From NCBI RefSeq assembly GCF_000762845.2, contig NZ_JRMQ02000012.1:1-60241 (forward strand): DNA of 60,241 nt. The letters run 5' to 3'. Both the position numbers and the translations under genes were made by a program. The notes beneath the pieces were generated by a model that worked only from the letters and a program-made list of their open reading frames with translations, was not told where the DNA came from and ran no database searches. Below are positions 31,134 through 38,820 of the stretch, piece after piece (positions within the stretch are counted from its first letter, which is position 1; every line of letters begins with the position of its first letter). The stretch is from Helicobacter japonicus (GTDB lineage Bacteria; Campylobacterota; Campylobacteria; Campylobacterales; Helicobacteraceae).

Positions 31134-32174
31134 ATGGCAGATTATGAACTTACACAATATATTCAATGCGCAGGTTGAGCAGCTAAAGTAGGTCTGGAAG
31201 ACTTATCACAAATTTCTAGTGAGCTTAGCCAAAAGCCAAATCCCCTTTTGCTTACGGGATTTGAAGACAATGAAGATTGTGGGGCAATGCTTCTTTCCAC
31301 AGAAAGTGAGTATGCTATTCTTTCAAGTGTGGATTTTATCACCCCTGTGGTTGATGATCCCTATATCTATGGTCAAATTGCCGCTGCAAACGCATTAAGT
31401 GATATTTTTGCTATGGGTGGTAGAGCATTAAGCGCACTTAATTTACTTATGTGGGATAGCACACATTTTGATAGCGCAGTGGCAAATGCCATTCTTAGAG
31501 GCGGATTAGATAAAATTACAGAATCTGGAGCATTGCTCCTTGGCGGACATACGATTAAAGATAAAGAACAAAAATATGGTCTATCAGTTAATGGTAAAGT
31601 GCATAAAAATAAAATTTGGCGTAATAATACGGGATATATCGGTGATTTACTTGTGCTGACAAAACCTATTGGAAGCGGGATTCTTACAACTGCTATTAAA
31701 GCACGTATGCTTGAGGACAAGACAGAAGTCATTCGCACTATGTCGATGCTTAATCTCTATGCAGCAAAGATAGCACAAAACTACGAGATTCACGCTTGCA
31801 CTGATATTACAGGCTTTGGACTTATAGGACACGGGATTGAAATGTGTGGTAAGATAAATAATGAAAAAAGTGTGCTTTTCTATACACAGCAGATTCCATT
31901 ATTTGAAGGTATCAAGTCTCTCGCACAAATTGGCATTGTGCCTGGTGGTTCGTATGAAAATAAAAATGCCTTGCAAGGCAAAGTAACAATACAATGTGAG
32001 CTAGAAGATGATATTTTTTATTATGATGCGCAAACTTCAGGTGGCTTACTCTTTGCCCTCCCCCATAATCAAGCACAAAAATTTGTAGATGAACTTCGCA
32101 CAAATAACATAGAGCACGCAAGTATTGTAGGAGAAATTACACCAAAACAAGAATCTACTATTATCTTAGGGTAA
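31134..32174 (+). CDS. selD: selenide, water dikinase (selenophosphate synthetase), selenocysteine-containing
   Basis: Makes selenophosphate from selenide and ATP, the selenium donor for selenocysteine-tRNA and selenouridine. The true start is ATG at 31134 (MADYELTQYIQCAG). Codon 15 (31176-31178) is TGA, read as selenocysteine: the local sequence is QCAG-U-AAKVG. This is the place where SelD proteins carry the catalytic Cys or Sec before the conserved Lys. Without recoding, callers would start at 31248 and lose the catalytic residue. Full length is 346 residues. The rest is a canonical AIRS-fold kinase: DNEDCGAMLL, SSVDFITPVVDDPYIYGQIAAANALSDIFAMGG, ACTDITGFGLIGHG and DAQTSGGLLFALP. SelA, SelB and tRNA-Sec must be elsewhere. 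Confidence 0.93.
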
Positions 32175-32335
32175 TAAGACACTTATTAAATTAAAATACG
32201 TATGCTAAACATTTATTTGCTACTTTTTTGCAAACTTCATATTCTTAAAATAATTTACATACATAACTTTATTTTTTTGCAAACTTTATCGATTTAGAAT
32301 CTGCCTATTAATATTTTTCTTATAAGGAGTGCTGT

Positions 32336-33028
32336 ATGCAGTTCAATATGATAAACACCTTGGTGCGAAGATTCTATGTGCTAAAAGAAGAAGGTTTTGT
32401 GATGAATCAAAATTATGTAGAAGAATTACAAAACACTTTGTCAAAAGAAGAATTTGCTATTTTTAAGTCAATGTTTGACACTGATGATATTGAGAAAGCA
32501 ATTGATAACATTAAACGCTCATACACCAGCGGAGCAAAAAATAAACAATATGTCATTGATATTCTCTCCGAACCAAAAATAACACAAATTGCCACTACCC
32601 TACTTAAAGGCTCAAAAGCAGAAACGCTCGAAAAAGCTATTCGTGTAAGAAAAGAGATAGATAAAGGTAGTGTGCAACTTTTAGACATCACAAAAAACCT
32701 AGAAGAAAAAATACTCACCTTTTTAGACACACGTGTGAGTAAAATCCCTGCTAATACATCACCTGATGACTATACCAAAACACTCGCCACTAAAGAAATC
32801 AATATGAGTAACCTTGCACGATATTTTGGAGGAGATTTTGAAAAAGCCTATCTTGACGATAATGGTATAGGAAAATTATATTATGAGTTTCTCACTTGTA
32901 AGATGCTTGTAAAGCATAAATTTATGAGACCTGAAGATGCTCAAACTCACTTGCTCGTGTCTATTTGGAATGCAATCCCTGCCTTTAGGACAAAAACACG
33001 TGTTACATCAGTAGGAGCAGTAAGATAA
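32336..33028 (+). CDS. hypothetical protein, alpha-helical
   Basis: I do not recognise a family. The 230-residue product from ATG at 32336 has AAGGAG six bases upstream. A second in-frame ATG at 32402 (MNQNYVEELQ) could also serve. The sequence is mostly predicted helix with many charged residues (LSKEEFAIFKSMFDTDDIEKAIDNIKRS, KAETLEKAIRVRKEIDKG), no signal peptide and no membrane segment. The C-terminal part has LLVSIWNAIPAFRTKTRVTSVG. It lies between selD and flgE; the 160 bases on the selD side and 143 on the flgE side suggest its own transcript. Confidence 0.6.
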   Translation: MQFNMINTLVRRFYVLKEEGFVMNQNYVEELQNTLSKEEFAIFKSMFDTDDIEKAIDNIKRSYTSGAKNKQYVIDILSEPKITQIATTLLKGSKAETLEKAIRVRKEIDKGSVQLLDITKNLEEKILTFLDTRVSKIPANTSPDDYTKTLATKEINMSNLARYFGGDFEKAYLDDNGIGKLYYEFLTCKMLVKHKFMRPEDAQTHLLVSIWNAIPAFRTKTRVTSVGAVR

Positions 33029-33109
33029 GATTCTATAAATAATGTGTGAATCTACCACACATTGCCATATATTCGAATATTTTTCATTTTTTATAAAATC
33101 TCAACATTT

Positions 33110-33126
33110 TTGGAATATATATTGCT
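33110..33126 (+). promoter_or_regulatory. sigma-54 promoter of flgE
   Basis: The sequence TTGGAATATATATTGCT has GG at 33112-33113 and GC at 33124-33125 separated by 10 bases, the fixed -24/-12 spacing of RpoN promoters. It lies 46 bases before the flgE start. In H. pylori flgE is a known RpoN/FlgR target. Confidence 0.8.
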
Positions 33127-33171
33127 TGTCCTTTTGTAATAAATCATAGATTTTACAGGAAAGGATGTAGT

Positions 33172-35328
33172 ATGTTAAGATCTTTGTGGTCAGGTGTTAG
33201 TGGTATGCAGGCGCATCAAATTGCGCTTGATGTGGAAAGTAATAATATTGCCAATGTTAATACCGTTGGTTTTAAATACTCAAGAGCTTCTTTTGTGGAT
33301 ATGCTTTCGCAAATCAAACTCATTGCGACTTCTCCATACAAAAATGGACTAGGAGGGCAAAATGACTTCTCAATTGGTTTGGGTGTTGGGATTGATGCAA
33401 CTACAAAAGTGTTTTCACAAGGTAATACGCAAAATACCGATGTAAAAACAGATATTGCCATTGAAGGCGATGGTTTCTTTATTATCTCTCCCGATAGGGG
33501 CACTACGCACAACTACACGCGTAATGGTGAGTTTCTCTTTGACGCAAATGGAAATCTTGTAACAACAGGCGGTTATGTCGTGCAAGGCTGGGTGCGCCCA
33601 CCATTAGAAGCAGCAGAATCTGGCTCAATGAGTGATTTTGACTTCTTTAGAGTAGATAACACTGGACCAGTGCGTAATATTCAAATTGACCCTGGTATGG
33701 TTATGCCTGCTCGCGCAACAAAAACAATCACTCTACGTGCTAACCTCAATGCAGGGCGTCATGTTGATCAAATGCAAGATGTTGCAGCACTTGATTCTAC
33801 CGCACGCACCGCATCTGATGGTGTTTCTCCAATCTATGATTCTCGTGGAGTGCTCACACAAGTGGGTGAGGATTTAGGCGTATTATTTAATGATGATGGC
33901 GATGCCTTTGCTTTAAATGAAAATCAAGGTATTTGGATGAGCTACAAAACAGCCTCTATCCGACACGAAACCGTAGCAACTGATGAAGTAAGCTCTATTG
34001 GTATTAATGGTGAGAATGTAAGCTTTACAAACAATTCTGCAATTACAGGAGTAAGCTCTATTGTCGCAGCACAAAATGCAATCAACTCTTTATATGATAA
34101 AACCGGTGTGAGTGCCTATGTCGATGCAGGACAACTAAGGATTGAAAATCGCAATCAAAAAGACGGAAGTGAGAAAGTTAAAAATATCCGTATTACTGCT
34201 GATGGAACTGGTGTATTTCAAAACTTCGTAAAAGGTGAGGAAGACATCACAGCCTTTAGATACCGCTATACAAAATCCGAAGATGCAGATTCTACTACTG
34301 GACAATTTAGAACCACAGAAGACTTACGCGCACTTATGCAATATGATGCAAATATGATTAAAAATCCTGAAAAAACTTATTATGAAAGCACTGCTTCAGT
34401 GGGTGTAACGCTTAATCGTTGGGGTATGTTTGAAATTGTCAATCACGATGATGCAGACGATGAACAACGCAATCTTAGCCTTTTTGTTACAAGCCACTTT
34501 AGTGATAGCGTAACAAATAATGTGCTTTTCAAAGAAACAATGAAAGCTTTAAATACTGCCTCACTTATTGAAGGTGGTTCAGGTGTTACCACAGGTAAAA
34601 TCAATAAAGCTACTCACGCCACAAGCGTAGATATTGTGGATAGCTTGGGAAGTAAGCATAATATCCGATTCGAGTTTTGGAAAACAGGTGATGCAGTATG
34701 GAGTTTTAGAGCAGTAGTGCCAGAACCAGCACGATTTGTAGGTGGATCTGCATCTAAGCCTAATGTCTTTGAAGGTGGAAGAGCGACCTTTAATAGTGAT
34801 GGCTCGCTCTCGGGTATGAATCCACCTGTATTGCAGTTTGACCCTAAAAATGGCTCAAACGGACCACAACGATTAGAATTAAAGTTTGGTGCAAATGAAA
34901 CCTTTGGTGGATTAACAAGTGTGGATAAAATTTCAGAAACTTATTCAATCAACCAAAATGGCTACCAAGCAGGAGACCTAATGGATATTCGCTTTGACTC
35001 CAATGGTTCTTTGCTTGGGGCATTCAGTAATGGACGCTCTATTGCATTAGCTCAAGTCGCACTTGCAAACTTTGCAAACAATACGGGCTTGCAAGCCGAG
35101 GGTGGAAATGTCTATTCTCAAACAGGTAACTCCGGTGAGCCAATGATTGGTGCAGCAAATACAGGGCGAAGAGGCGGAGTATCAGGCAGCAAGCTAGAAA
35201 TGAGTAATGTAGATTTAAGTCGTAGCTTAACGCAGCTTATTGTTGTGCAAAGAGGCTTTCAAGCCAACTCTAAAGCCGTAACAACTTCAGACCAGATTCT
35301 TAACACTCTCCTCAATCTTAAACAATAA
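33172..35328 (+). CDS. flgE: flagellar hook protein FlgE
   Basis: Structural subunit of the flagellar hook, exported by the flagellar type III apparatus. The protein has 718 residues, the long form typical of Helicobacter. The N-terminal D0 helix begins MLRSLWSGVSGMQAHQIALDVESNNIANVNTVGFK, the rod/hook signature. The C-terminus has GGVSGSKLEMSNVDLSRSLTQLIVVQRGFQANSKAVTTSDQILNTLLNLKQ-type heptads for D0. The variable middle forms the surface D1-D3 domains. AGGAAAGGA precedes the ATG. Confidence 0.97.
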   Translation: MLRSLWSGVSGMQAHQIALDVESNNIANVNTVGFKYSRASFVDMLSQIKLIATSPYKNGLGGQNDFSIGLGVGIDATTKVFSQGNTQNTDVKTDIAIEGDGFFIISPDRGTTHNYTRNGEFLFDANGNLVTTGGYVVQGWVRPPLEAAESGSMSDFDFFRVDNTGPVRNIQIDPGMVMPARATKTITLRANLNAGRHVDQMQDVAALDSTARTASDGVSPIYDSRGVLTQVGEDLGVLFNDDGDAFALNENQGIWMSYKTASIRHETVATDEVSSIGINGENVSFTNNSAITGVSSIVAAQNAINSLYDKTGVSAYVDAGQLRIENRNQKDGSEKVKNIRITADGTGVFQNFVKGEEDITAFRYRYTKSEDADSTTGQFRTTEDLRALMQYDANMIKNPEKTYYESTASVGVTLNRWGMFEIVNHDDADDEQRNLSLFVTSHFSDSVTNNVLFKETMKALNTASLIEGGSGVTTGKINKATHATSVDIVDSLGSKHNIRFEFWKTGDAVWSFRAVVPEPARFVGGSASKPNVFEGGRATFNSDGSLSGMNPPVLQFDPKNGSNGPQRLELKFGANETFGGLTSVDKISETYSINQNGYQAGDLMDIRFDSNGSLLGAFSNGRSIALAQVALANFANNTGLQAEGGNVYSQTGNSGEPMIGAANTGRRGGVSGSKLEMSNVDLSRSLTQLIVVQRGFQANSKAVTTSDQILNTLLNLKQ

Positions 35329-35340
35329 TGAATTTCTTTC

Positions 35341-35372
35341 GAGTGGGCTTACTTCCTTAAGCTTACTCACTC
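35341..35372 (+). terminator. possible terminator after flgE
   Basis: A hairpin with arms GAGTGGG and CTCACTC (one G-T pair) lies 12 bases after the flgE stop. It is followed by CTTTGT, a weak T-tail. Plausible but not strong. Confidence 0.35.
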
Positions 35373-35511
35373 CTTTGTAATCGCAAATCTTACAAACCAT
35401 ACCTGCTCTATATTGTATAGAATCTTAAAGAACTTTAAACATTTGAAATATAAGCAAGAGAGTTAGCAAAAATTTGTCATAATACGCTAAATAATCCTAA
35501 AGGAGCGCATT

Positions 35512-36441
35512 ATGACTTCTCATTTTGAGCGCATTATTGCCTATAATCGATACAAAACCTATGCGGTTTTATGCGTATATATTGCTATTTTTATTTTTAT
35601 CGGGCTTTTGGCAGATATTATCCGCATTGACGCTCCAAGTCTTCAAGAGGGATTTGCTATGCTCCTTAGTCTATATGAATTTCCTCTTATCACTTTTGGT
35701 ATGGCACTTGTAGCCCTGTGTATCATTCTCTTTAGCATAAGGCAATTTTCACGCATTATGCTAAGTGGTAATGAATATAAACGCATTAATCCTAATAATG
35801 TCCTCTCACGCAAAGAATCTTCTCTTTATGGAATCTTGCAAGATTTGCTTAAAAGTGCGAATTGTCCTTTTGAACCTGCACTCTATATTATGGAAGCTCC
35901 CTATATGAATGCCTTTGCAAGTGGCTGGAATGAAAAAAATTCTATGATAGCAGTTACTTCTGCACTCCTTGAACACCTTAATGAAGACGAATTAAAAGCC
36001 GTAGTCGCCCACGAGTTAAGCCACATTAGACACGGCGATGTGCGACTTACAATGTGTGTAGGGATTCTAAGCAATATTATGCTTTTGGGTGTAAATATTT
36101 TTGCCTTTTACTTTAGCTCCTCCCAATCTCAAGGGGCAAAGAGTGCGCGAACTATTCTGCTTATCTTACAATTTATTCTTCCACTCTTCACACTTGTGCT
36201 TAGTCTTTTTATCAGTCGTAACCGCGAATATATGGCAGATTCTGGAGCTGCGTATTTGATGAAAGAAAGTGAGCCAATGGTTCGGGCATTACAAAAAATT
36301 TCTCAAGACTACTCACAAAATCAATACCAAGAGCCAAATCCTACACGAGCAAATGCTTATCTTTTTGGCATAGGCGAGATTCTAAGCACACACCCAAGTG
36401 TGCAAAATCGCATAAAAGCATTACTTGGACAACATTTCTAG
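35512..36441 (+). CDS. htpX: M48 family membrane zinc metalloprotease (HtpX-like)
   Basis: Inner-membrane protease for quality control of membrane proteins. The protein has 309 residues. Two membrane helices are near the N-terminus (about 18-38 and 58-78). The zinc motif HELSH is in VVAHELSHIRHGD, two further helices follow, and the third ligand Glu is in NREYMADSGAAYL. NAFASGW before the HExxH is also typical. It is followed by folE 8 bases downstream, the order of H. pylori HP0927-HP0928. Confidence 0.92.
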   Translation: MTSHFERIIAYNRYKTYAVLCVYIAIFIFIGLLADIIRIDAPSLQEGFAMLLSLYEFPLITFGMALVALCIILFSIRQFSRIMLSGNEYKRINPNNVLSRKESSLYGILQDLLKSANCPFEPALYIMEAPYMNAFASGWNEKNSMIAVTSALLEHLNEDELKAVVAHELSHIRHGDVRLTMCVGILSNIMLLGVNIFAFYFSSSQSQGAKSARTILLILQFILPLFTLVLSLFISRNREYMADSGAAYLMKESEPMVRALQKISQDYSQNQYQEPNPTRANAYLFGIGEILSTHPSVQNRIKALLGQHF

Positions 36442-36449
36442 GATACATT

Positions 36450-37049
36450 ATGACAAAGCACACAAAAGACCAATCCACACCTTTACAATCTTCTCTTTTA
36501 GAGCAAAATACACAGCTTTTTTTTGAAACACTCTGCCAAAATGTTGGGGAAAATTCTAACCGAGAGGGGTTACTCCGCACTCCCGAGCGCATAGCCCAAA
36601 GTCTCTCTACTATGCTGAATGGCTATGTTCAAAGCCCTAAAGAAGCACTCGGGAGTATTTTTGAAGAAAGCACCTATGATGAAATGATTGTGCTAAAAAA
36701 GTTACATTTCTACTCAATGTGCGAACATCATTTGTTACCATTTTTCGGGTATATCTCTATTGGATATATTCCTGACAAAAAATTTGTAGGCATTAGCGGT
36801 TTGGCTCGGCTTGTGGAAGTTTTCACGCATAGACTACAGATTCAAGAAAATCTCACTGCACAAATTGCTAATGCTATAGAATCTCATCTCCACCCCAAAG
36901 GCACAATGATAGTCTGCGAGGCACGACATCTTTGCCTAGAAATGCGCGGGCAACAGCCACAATCACCTATTATCACTTCTGCATTGCGCGGACTCTTTAA
37001 GAAAGATTCAAGAACAAGAGCTGAATTTATGCAGCTTATCAAAGACTAA
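36450..37049 (+). CDS. folE: GTP cyclohydrolase I
   Basis: Converts GTP to 7,8-dihydroneopterin triphosphate for folate and queuosine-related pathways. The protein has 199 residues. Signatures: NREGLLRTPERIAQSL, the zinc site with Cys in MCEHHLLPFFG, ISGLARLVEVFTHRLQIQENLT, and the second zinc Cys in CEARHLCLEMRG. Follows htpX with a short gap and shares its transcript. Confidence 0.96.
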   Translation: MTKHTKDQSTPLQSSLLEQNTQLFFETLCQNVGENSNREGLLRTPERIAQSLSTMLNGYVQSPKEALGSIFEESTYDEMIVLKKLHFYSMCEHHLLPFFGYISIGYIPDKKFVGISGLARLVEVFTHRLQIQENLTAQIANAIESHLHPKGTMIVCEARHLCLEMRGQQPQSPIITSALRGLFKKDSRTRAEFMQLIKD

Positions 37050-37062
37050 GCAATATAAAATA

Positions 37063-37091
37063 TTGACAAAAAAAATTTTTTAAGTTAAACT
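37063..37091 (+). promoter_or_regulatory. sigma-80/70 promoter of the porin gene
   Basis: A perfect -35 TTGACA (37063-37068), a 17-base A/T-rich spacer and -10 TAAACT (37086-37091). A short hairpin GCCTT/AAGGC lies in the leader, followed by the strong ribosome-binding site TGGAGG before the ATG. This is a high-expression arrangement suitable for a major outer-membrane protein. Confidence 0.75.
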
Positions 37092-37140
37092 AAGCCCCAA
37101 GCCTTGAAACTTAAGGCATATTATTTTTTGGAGGTTTTCA

Positions 37141-38310
37141 ATGAAAAAAGTTTTTGTAAGCAGCGCGCTTTCAGCTCTTCTTGTGTTACCAGCGGCAGCA
37201 CTTGAAGTGTATAGTGGAGATAATGCTACACTTAGCGTGTATGGTGCTATCAAAGGTTATGTAGGTATGGGTGAAAATGCTCGAGTAGGAATGGGTCCTG
37301 CTGGCTTCCTCTTTGGTGTGCAAAACAACTCAAACATTGGCTTTGATGTAGTAGCTGATAAATTTAAAGCAAAAGTTGAGTTTGGTGCAATAGAAAATGA
37401 TCCATTTGGAACTGCAAATGGTGCAGTAGCTCCGCTCCGCTACCTTTGGGGTTCTTATGATACAGGTTTAGGAACTATCCTTGTAGGTAAAGCAAATACT
37501 CCTACGACTGATATTTTCTCAACTGGTGTGATTAATAACGACACAGCACTCAATGGCTTTGGTGGTCTATCCACAGCTACAAGAAGACTTCAAGTGCAAT
37601 ATAATGTTGCTGGTTTGAGCCTAGCCCTTATCTCTGACTACATTGCAGAGCTTGCTTCTACATCTTCGCAACCAAATGCAAATAGTAGTTCTACGATGCC
37701 TCGTATTGCATTAAGCTATACTATCTATAATGGCTCAAATCCACTTTTCCAAATCGCAGGAACTTATAAACGTTTTACAAGAGAATCTGAAGGTAATCCT
37801 ACTATTGCTACTAGTCAAGCTAGTAATCCAATAGATGCGTGGCATATTTCGGTAGGGACAAAGCCTACATTTGGTAATAACTTTGTGTCTCTCTTTGGAT
37901 TCTATGGCAAAAACCAAGATGTCTATGGTGAAACAGGCACATTCTATAATAATGGAACTTGGGGTCACAGCAAAGGCATTGATGGTCTAACAACAACAGG
38001 CACAGGAAGAAATATTAAACGTGCAGGTGGGAAAGCTGAACTTGGCATAGGTCTCTCTAAAGATGCGACATTCACAATCGGAGCTGGGTATCAAGAAACA
38101 TTTGGTGAAATTCAAGGTAGTAAATACAAATCTGTTGGTGTCTTTGCTCAAGTGCCTTACAAAGTAAATGCAAACTTCACTCTTACTCCAGTAGTTGGCT
38201 GGTTCCAAACATCAGGTGTAAATGGAGCTACAATAACAGATACTGTCGAGAATAAAGTAACAAAAGTAACAAGTGTTGTTGCTGCTGGTCGCGTTATGTG
38301 GAGCTTCTAA
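37141..38310 (+). CDS. outer-membrane beta-barrel porin
   Basis: A 389-residue protein with a signal peptide (about residues 1-20: MKKVFVSSALSALLVLPAAA, then LEVYSG). The mature part has alternating hydrophobic strands, many Gly, Asn and aromatic residues, no Cys, and ends AGRVMWSF with the C-terminal Phe recognised by the BAM complex. Early blocks (LSVYGAIKGYVGMG, IGFDVVADKFKAKVEFGAIEN, WGSYDTGLGTILVGKANTP) resemble trimeric general porins. No specific family name is claimed. The strong promoter and strong ribosome-binding site suggest an abundant protein. Confidence 0.8.
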   Translation: MKKVFVSSALSALLVLPAAALEVYSGDNATLSVYGAIKGYVGMGENARVGMGPAGFLFGVQNNSNIGFDVVADKFKAKVEFGAIENDPFGTANGAVAPLRYLWGSYDTGLGTILVGKANTPTTDIFSTGVINNDTALNGFGGLSTATRRLQVQYNVAGLSLALISDYIAELASTSSQPNANSSSTMPRIALSYTIYNGSNPLFQIAGTYKRFTRESEGNPTIATSQASNPIDAWHISVGTKPTFGNNFVSLFGFYGKNQDVYGETGTFYNNGTWGHSKGIDGLTTTGTGRNIKRAGGKAELGIGLSKDATFTIGAGYQETFGEIQGSKYKSVGVFAQVPYKVNANFTLTPVVGWFQTSGVNGATITDTVENKVTKVTSVVAAGRVMWSF

Positions 38311-38348
38311 TCCTAGAGATTCTAAACTCTAAGCATAAACTAAGAAAT

Positions 38349-38377
38349 AATCCCTTTTGCTTAAGCCATAAGGGATT
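38349..38377 (+). terminator. hairpin downstream of the porin gene
   Basis: Arms AATCCCTT and AAGGGATT enclose a partly paired loop, about 40 bases after the porin stop. The T-tail is poor. It may stabilise the porin mRNA or terminate it. Confidence 0.45.
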
Positions 38378-38400
38378 GTAAGTTTCAAAACACTCCTTTT

Positions 38401-38434
38401 CTAAGCTCTCTCACTAAGGGGAGCTTAGGCTTTT
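38401..38434 (+). terminator. second hairpin downstream of the porin gene
   Basis: Perfect 8-bp arms CTAAGCTC (38401-38408) and GAGCTTAG (38421-38428), followed by GCTTTT. A better terminator candidate than the hairpin before it. Confidence 0.5.
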
Positions 38435-38608
38435 ATCAAATCTTTTTTTATATTTATTTTATGTTCGTTTATTATTCTCTTTATATTCTCACTTATTATG
38501 CTTTATTTTATAACGCTTTTATTTCTATAATTTACACTGCCCCATATGATATTTAAGAAAGATTTTCTAAACTCAAAAATATTTAAGATTTTGTAAGAGA
38601 TTTGTAGA

Positions 38609-38614
38609 TAAGAT
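38609..38614 (+). promoter_or_regulatory. possible -10 box of the small-peptide mRNA
   Basis: TAAGAT, seven bases before GAGGTT at 38621, where the structured leader would begin. No clear -35 box, which is normal for Helicobacter promoters. Tentative. Confidence 0.35.
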
Positions 38615-38683
38615 ATATTTGAGGTTGCCTTAAGAGGTGGTAGCCTCTTAAAGTGTAACCTACTTCAAAAAAGGAGGTTACTT

Positions 38684-38752
38684 ATGAGTAAGACCCGAAA
38701 AATCTTAGCCATTATTATACTATTATGTATCATAATAGTCAAGTGTAGCTAA
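38684..38752 (+). CDS. 22-residue hydrophobic peptide, candidate type I toxin
   Basis: A short frame with the strongest possible ribosome-binding site, AAGGAGGT (38671-38678), five bases before the ATG. The peptide has a basic N-terminus (MSKTRK), a single hydrophobic helix (LAIIILLCIIIV) and a short tail KCS. This is the build of pore-forming type I toxins (AapA, Ibs, TisB class), though I see no sequence match to a named one. The mRNA folds to hide the ribosome-binding site, and an antisense TATAAT lies inside the frame. No other gene explains the stretch between the porin and the coaE-dapF stop. Function is inferred. Confidence 0.6.
   Translation: MSKTRKILAIIILLCIIIVKCS
38714..38719 (-). 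promoter_or_regulatory. possible antisense -10 box inside the small-peptide frame
   Basis: TATAAT on the minus strand. A transcript starting near 38707 would run across the start codon and the Shine-Dalgarno hairpin of the peptide mRNA, as IsoA antitoxin RNAs do to aapA mRNAs. AT-rich DNA gives such hexamers by chance, so this is only a candidate. Confidence 0.35.
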
Positions 38753-38820
38753 GAGAGTTAGCCTCTACTCTTTTGCTAGGGGGTAGAGGCGTCTTACTCT
38801 AACCTCTTACTAGCCCAAGC

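Larger units (their letters stand above)
38621..38806 (+). ncRNA. structured mRNA of a small-peptide (type I toxin-like) locus
   Basis: This stretch has more exact pairing than any other intergenic region here. TTAAGAGG (38630-38637) pairs with CCTCTTAA (38644-38651). GTAACCT (38655-38661) pairs with AGGTTAC (38675-38681), which covers the Shine-Dalgarno sequence. GCCTCTAC (38761-38768) pairs with GTAGAGGC (38783-38790). The 5' end GAGGTT (38621-38626) is complementary to AACCTC at the 3' end (38801-38806), and its AGGTT part could also compete for the anti-Shine-Dalgarno strand. Sequestered ribosome-binding site plus 5'-3' closure is the known design of type I toxin mRNAs such as aapA in H. 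pylori. Ends of the RNA are inferred. Confidence 0.55.

Noticed and set aside
31176-31178. TGA as a nonsense mutation making selD a pseudogene
   Set aside because: It lies exactly at the catalytic Sec position, the rest of the gene is intact, and yedF is adjacent.
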